A program made the position numbers and the translations under genes. From contig NZ_ASXG01000158.1 of NCBI RefSeq assembly GCF_000411975.1, positions 92,746-156,745 on the forward strand: 64,000 nt of DNA, read 5' to 3'. A model generated the notes under the pieces. The model was not told the origin of the DNA and did not search any database. It saw only the letters and a list, made by a program, of their open reading frames with translations. How positions within the stretch are numbered: the stretch's first letter is position 1; each line of letters opens with the position of its first letter. Origin of the DNA: Amycolatopsis orientalis DSM 43388 (GTDB lineage Bacteria > Actinomycetota > Actinomycetes > Mycobacteriales > Pseudonocardiaceae). Of this stretch, positions 61,659 to 64,000 are shown piece after piece.

Positions 61659-62660
61659 TCATGCTTCCCCCTCGGATTCCTCGCCGGCCGATTCCCCTTC
61701 GGTCAGCCGCGCGAACAGGTCCTCCAGCCCGGTCCGCGCCCGGGTCGCCTCGTGCACCTCGACCCCGGCCTGCACGAGCACCTGCAGCACTCGCGGCGCG
61801 GGCGTCGCGGTGAGGTCGACGCGGACGCCGTCCGGGGTCAACCGGGCCCCGATCCGGTTCTCCCGCAACGTTTCCACCGCCTGCTCGGCGTCCGGCGTGC
61901 GCACCAGCAGCGCGGCGTTCCCGGATTCCAGCAGGTCAGCCAGTTCGCCCTGCGCGACGACCGTGCCGGACTGCAGCACCGCCACGTGCGTGCAGGTCGC
62001 TTCGACCTCGGCGAGCAGGTGCGAGGACACCACCACGGTCACGCCGTCGGAGTGCAGATCGGCGATGATACGGCGGATCTCCCTGGTACCCGCCGGATCC
62101 AGCCCGTTGGTGGGTTCGTCGAGCACGACCATCCGGCGCGGCACCAGCAGCGCGCTCGCCAGACCGAGCCGCTGCTTCATGCCGAGCGAATAGCCCTTGT
62201 ACCGGCGGCGCGCGGCGGCGGTCAGCCCGACCCGGTCCAGCGCGGCGTCGACCGCGCCGGGGATCGCGGACGACGCCAGCCGCGGTTCGGCGGCGGCGAA
62301 CCGCAGCAGGTTGTCGCGTCCGGAGAGGAACGGGTGGAAGCCCGGTCCCTCGACCAGCGCGCCGACGTCCGGCAGCGCGTGCGCGGACTCCTCCGGCATC
62401 TTCCGGCCGAGCAGTTCGACCTCGCCCGCGGTCGGGCGGACGAGCCCGAGCAGCATCCGGATCGTGGTCGTCTTGCCCGAACCGTTGGGCCCGAGCATGC
62501 CGAGCACGGCGCCCTCGGGCACGTCCAGGTCCACGTGGTCCACCGCGACCGTGCCGCGGTAGACCTTGCGCACCCCCCGGGTGCGCGCGGCCAGCGGGAC
62601 CGCCGGGGCGGGCACCTCGTCCGAGATGCCCGCCCCGGTTTCGACCGCGGTGCTGGTCAC
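61659..62660 (-). CDS. ABC-2 exporter ATP-binding protein
   Basis: A 333-residue protein. It has Walker A GPNGSGKTTTIRMLLGL, a modified signature YSLGMKQRLGLASALL and Walker B MVVLDEPTNGLDPAG, followed by the SSHLLAEVEATCTHV switch. A C-terminal DUF4162-like region (ALLVRTPDAEQAVETLREN) and an acidic tail follow. The GTG at 62660 overlaps the stop of the LolA-like gene (GTGA). With the ABC-2 permease it makes an exporter. Confidence 0.9.
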   Translation of the reverse strand: MTSTAVETGAGISDEVPAPAVPLAARTRGVRKVYRGTVAVDHVDLDVPEGAVLGMLGPNGSGKTTTIRMLLGLVRPTAGEVELLGRKMPEESAHALPDVGALVEGPGFHPFLSGRDNLLRFAAAEPRLASSAIPGAVDAALDRVGLTAAARRRYKGYSLGMKQRLGLASALLVPRRMVVLDEPTNGLDPAGTREIRRIIADLHSDGVTVVVSSHLLAEVEATCTHVAVLQSGTVVAQGELADLLESGNAALLVRTPDAEQAVETLRENRIGARLTPDGVRVDLTATPAPRVLQVLVQAGVEVHEATRARTGLEDLFARLTEGESAGEESEGEA

Positions 62661-63751
62661 TTGGCGCCCAGCGCTTCGTAGAGGACCTGCTCCGGGACCG
62701 CGCCGGCGGCGAACCGGCCGTCGTCGGTCAGGACCGCGCCGCCCACCTTCGTGGTGAAGAGGTAGCCGCTGCCCCACGGGCCGTTGACCCGCTTGGCGAA
62801 CCGGCTCAGCATCTTCTGCACGTCCGCGCCCTTTTGCTCGTCCTGCGCCTGCTTCGGCTTCATCAGGTCCGCGGGCACCTTGCCGGTGACGACGGTGTCC
62901 CACCCGTCGCCCACGAGCTTGGTGCCCTGCGCGGCTTCATTCGCGATCGCCTTGCTGCGATCGTCCATCTTGGCCTGCTTCTCGGTCACCTTCGCGCCCT
63001 TGGGCGGGGTGAAGGCGAACAGGTCAGCCGACTGGTCGGCGAACTCGATCTTGCTGAACGCCAGCTCCAGCGCCGGGGCGGTGGTTCCGTTGCTCAGCAC
63101 CGAAAGCCGCAGCGGCATCCGGGTCTGCGAGTCGATCGCGACGCGGATCTCGCGCAGCAGCGTGCGTTCGCTCGGCTTAGGCGTGAGGACCAGCTCGTAC
63201 GCCGGCCGGTCGGCGACCGTGGCCGTGCCGTCGACCGCGACGTTGCTGCTCTCGCGCACCTTGGCGAGCAGTTCCTTGGCCGCGGTGGCCGGGTCGGCGG
63301 TCTTGCCCTCGGCGCCCTCGACCGCCTTGTGCTTGGTCGCGACGTCCGCCGGAATCGTGGTCTTGGTCGCGCTGTTGGTCTTGGAGTTGTAGTCCCACAC
63401 GGTGTTGCCGTTGTGGATGATCGTTTCCTGCGTCTGCCCCTTGGTGAGCGACACCTTCGTCTTGCCGGCGCCGTCGCTGAACACCTGCGCCGAGTCGACG
63501 CCCAGCGCGCTCGCCCCCGGGATCGCGCCGGTCGCCATCTTCGGCAGGCCGAGGTCGTTGCTCACCGTCACCGTGCCGTCGAATGGCGCGGGTTTCGCGG
63601 TGGCGACCGACTGGACCAAGTCCTCCGCGCTGACCTGAGGCAGCTTCGGCGCGTCCCCCGCCGAGGCAGGCATCGCCACGACGACCAGTCCGCCCACGCC
63701 GAGCGCGGTGCCGACGACGGCCGCGGTGATGGCCTTCTTCTTCGGATCCAT
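62657..63751 (-). CDS. LolA/RseB-fold secreted protein of an ABC exporter operon
   Basis: A 364-residue protein with an N-terminal membrane/signal segment (MDPKKKAITAAVVGTALGVG, then GLVVVAMPASAG). The external domain follows the LolA/DUF2092/MucB pattern: GTVTVSNDLGLP, KTKVSLTKGQTQETIIHNG, TVWDYNSKTNSATKTTIP, IDSQTRMPLRLSVLSNG and FAFTPPKGAKV, an open beta-barrel that binds lipids. It is likely to work with the coupled ABC-2 exporter at the cell envelope. GGGAGA lies 8 bases before the ATG at 63751. Confidence 0.87.
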   Translation of the reverse strand: MDPKKKAITAAVVGTALGVGGLVVVAMPASAGDAPKLPQVSAEDLVQSVATAKPAPFDGTVTVSNDLGLPKMATGAIPGASALGVDSAQVFSDGAGKTKVSLTKGQTQETIIHNGNTVWDYNSKTNSATKTTIPADVATKHKAVEGAEGKTADPATAAKELLAKVRESSNVAVDGTATVADRPAYELVLTPKPSERTLLREIRVAIDSQTRMPLRLSVLSNGTTAPALELAFSKIEFADQSADLFAFTPPKGAKVTEKQAKMDDRSKAIANEAAQGTKLVGDGWDTVVTGKVPADLMKPKQAQDEQKGADVQKMLSRFAKRVNGPWGSGYLFTTKVGGAVLTDDGRFAAGAVPEQVLYEALGAK

Positions 63752-63908
63752 CTCGTCTCTCCCTGTGTTCCCGGGCTCTGGCGGGCCCGGCTCCCAGTGC
63801 AGACGGTGCACTGCCGAGGCTGAGATACCCCTGAATGTTCGGCCCGTTCAGCTGAGATGGCCCTGAGAGTACGCGCGTCAGCTGCACAAACCGGCCATGA
63901 TGAGGACC

Positions 63909-63938
63909 GTGAAACCTCGGGTGCTGGTGGTCGACGAG
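63909..63938 (+). pseudogene. Start of a response regulator-like gene, apparently interrupted
   Basis: From the GTG at 63909 (or the ATG at 63900) the frame reads VKPRVLVVDE, the typical first strand and acidic cluster of a receiver domain. After that the frame (GVSAILWVDGVIALSV) no longer resembles one. Divergent response regulators are usual beside LolA/ABC operons of this kind. Only ~100 bases are visible, so this is an inference. Confidence 0.4.
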
Positions 63939-64000
63939 GGCGTGTCAGCGATCTTGTGGGTTGACGGTGTGATCGCCTTGTCAGTGCTGCGCGTCGAGCC
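63938..64000. mobile_element. Possible left end of an insertion sequence
   Basis: Sequence beginning GGGCGTGTCAGCGATC at about 63938 resembles the terminal inverted repeats of IS256-type elements in actinomycetes, and it starts where receiver-domain similarity stops. No transposase is in view, so the assignment rests on pattern only. Confidence 0.35.

Overview
The window is very GC-rich, with strong GC bias at third codon positions, many GTG starts and frequent 4-base ATGA/GTGA gene overlaps. It carries a mycothiol S-conjugate amidase (mca), which places it in the mycothiol-using Actinobacteria. Gene content and gene style best fit the Pseudonocardiaceae (Amycolatopsis-like); that assignment is inference, not a database result. 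No tRNA, rRNA or CRISPR array was seen.

Backbone. From about 7.4 to 54.4 kb the order follows, with insertions, a block I recall from Mycobacterium tuberculosis around Rv1080c-Rv1112: greA, DUF4307 membrane protein, mca, small membrane protein, DUF255/thioredoxin protein, TrhA/hemolysin III, short-chain Z-isoprenyl diphosphate synthase, phoH2, fum, glpX, xseB, xseA, Rv1109c-like, ispH, DUF6542 protein, ychF. Accessory genes sit between these: a beta-helix lipoprotein, an RHH-like protein with a repeat operator, an acyl-CoA oxidase-like enzyme, guaB1, DUF309, an Old Yellow Enzyme, a secreted sedolisin, ligB, a membrane-anchored PstS-like protein, a MocR regulator with a divergent DMT exporter, a trypsin-fold protease, rmuC-sbcD-sbcC, and ogt-alkA.

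Left edge (1-4.6 kb). A minus-strand type VII secretion cassette encodes a YbaB/EbfC-like protein, an EspC/WXG-like partner with a YxxxE tail motif, and a giant protein that runs off the window. The giant protein has a WXG-like helical head, a roughly 500-residue Ser/Gly/Pro linker and a toxin-like C-terminal region. This looks like a polymorphic toxin whose tip and immunity gene lie outside the window. Next come hpd and a divergent Lrp/AsnC regulator.

DNA repair cluster (28.5-53.3 kb). ligB, xseA/xseB (with an extra gene between them), rmuC, sbcD, sbcC, ogt and ada-alkA all lie here. The rmuC-sbcDC block is flanked on both sides by long, apparently non-coding tracts of degenerate GC-rich repeats and hairpins (about 43.5-44.9 kb and 50.2-51.3 kb).

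Right part (54.4-64 kb). A cysteine hydrolase is divergent from a GlxA-type AraC regulator. Two tiny single-span membrane proteins and a pterin dehydratase follow. A textbook TPP riboswitch precedes the thiamine importer thiBPQ. A LolA-like lipoprotein/ABC-exporter operon ends the region. A divergent gene that begins like a response regulator loses resemblance within about ten codons, at a sequence that looks like the end of an insertion sequence.

Convergent gene pairs are repeatedly separated by long perfect hairpins acting as bidirectional terminators.
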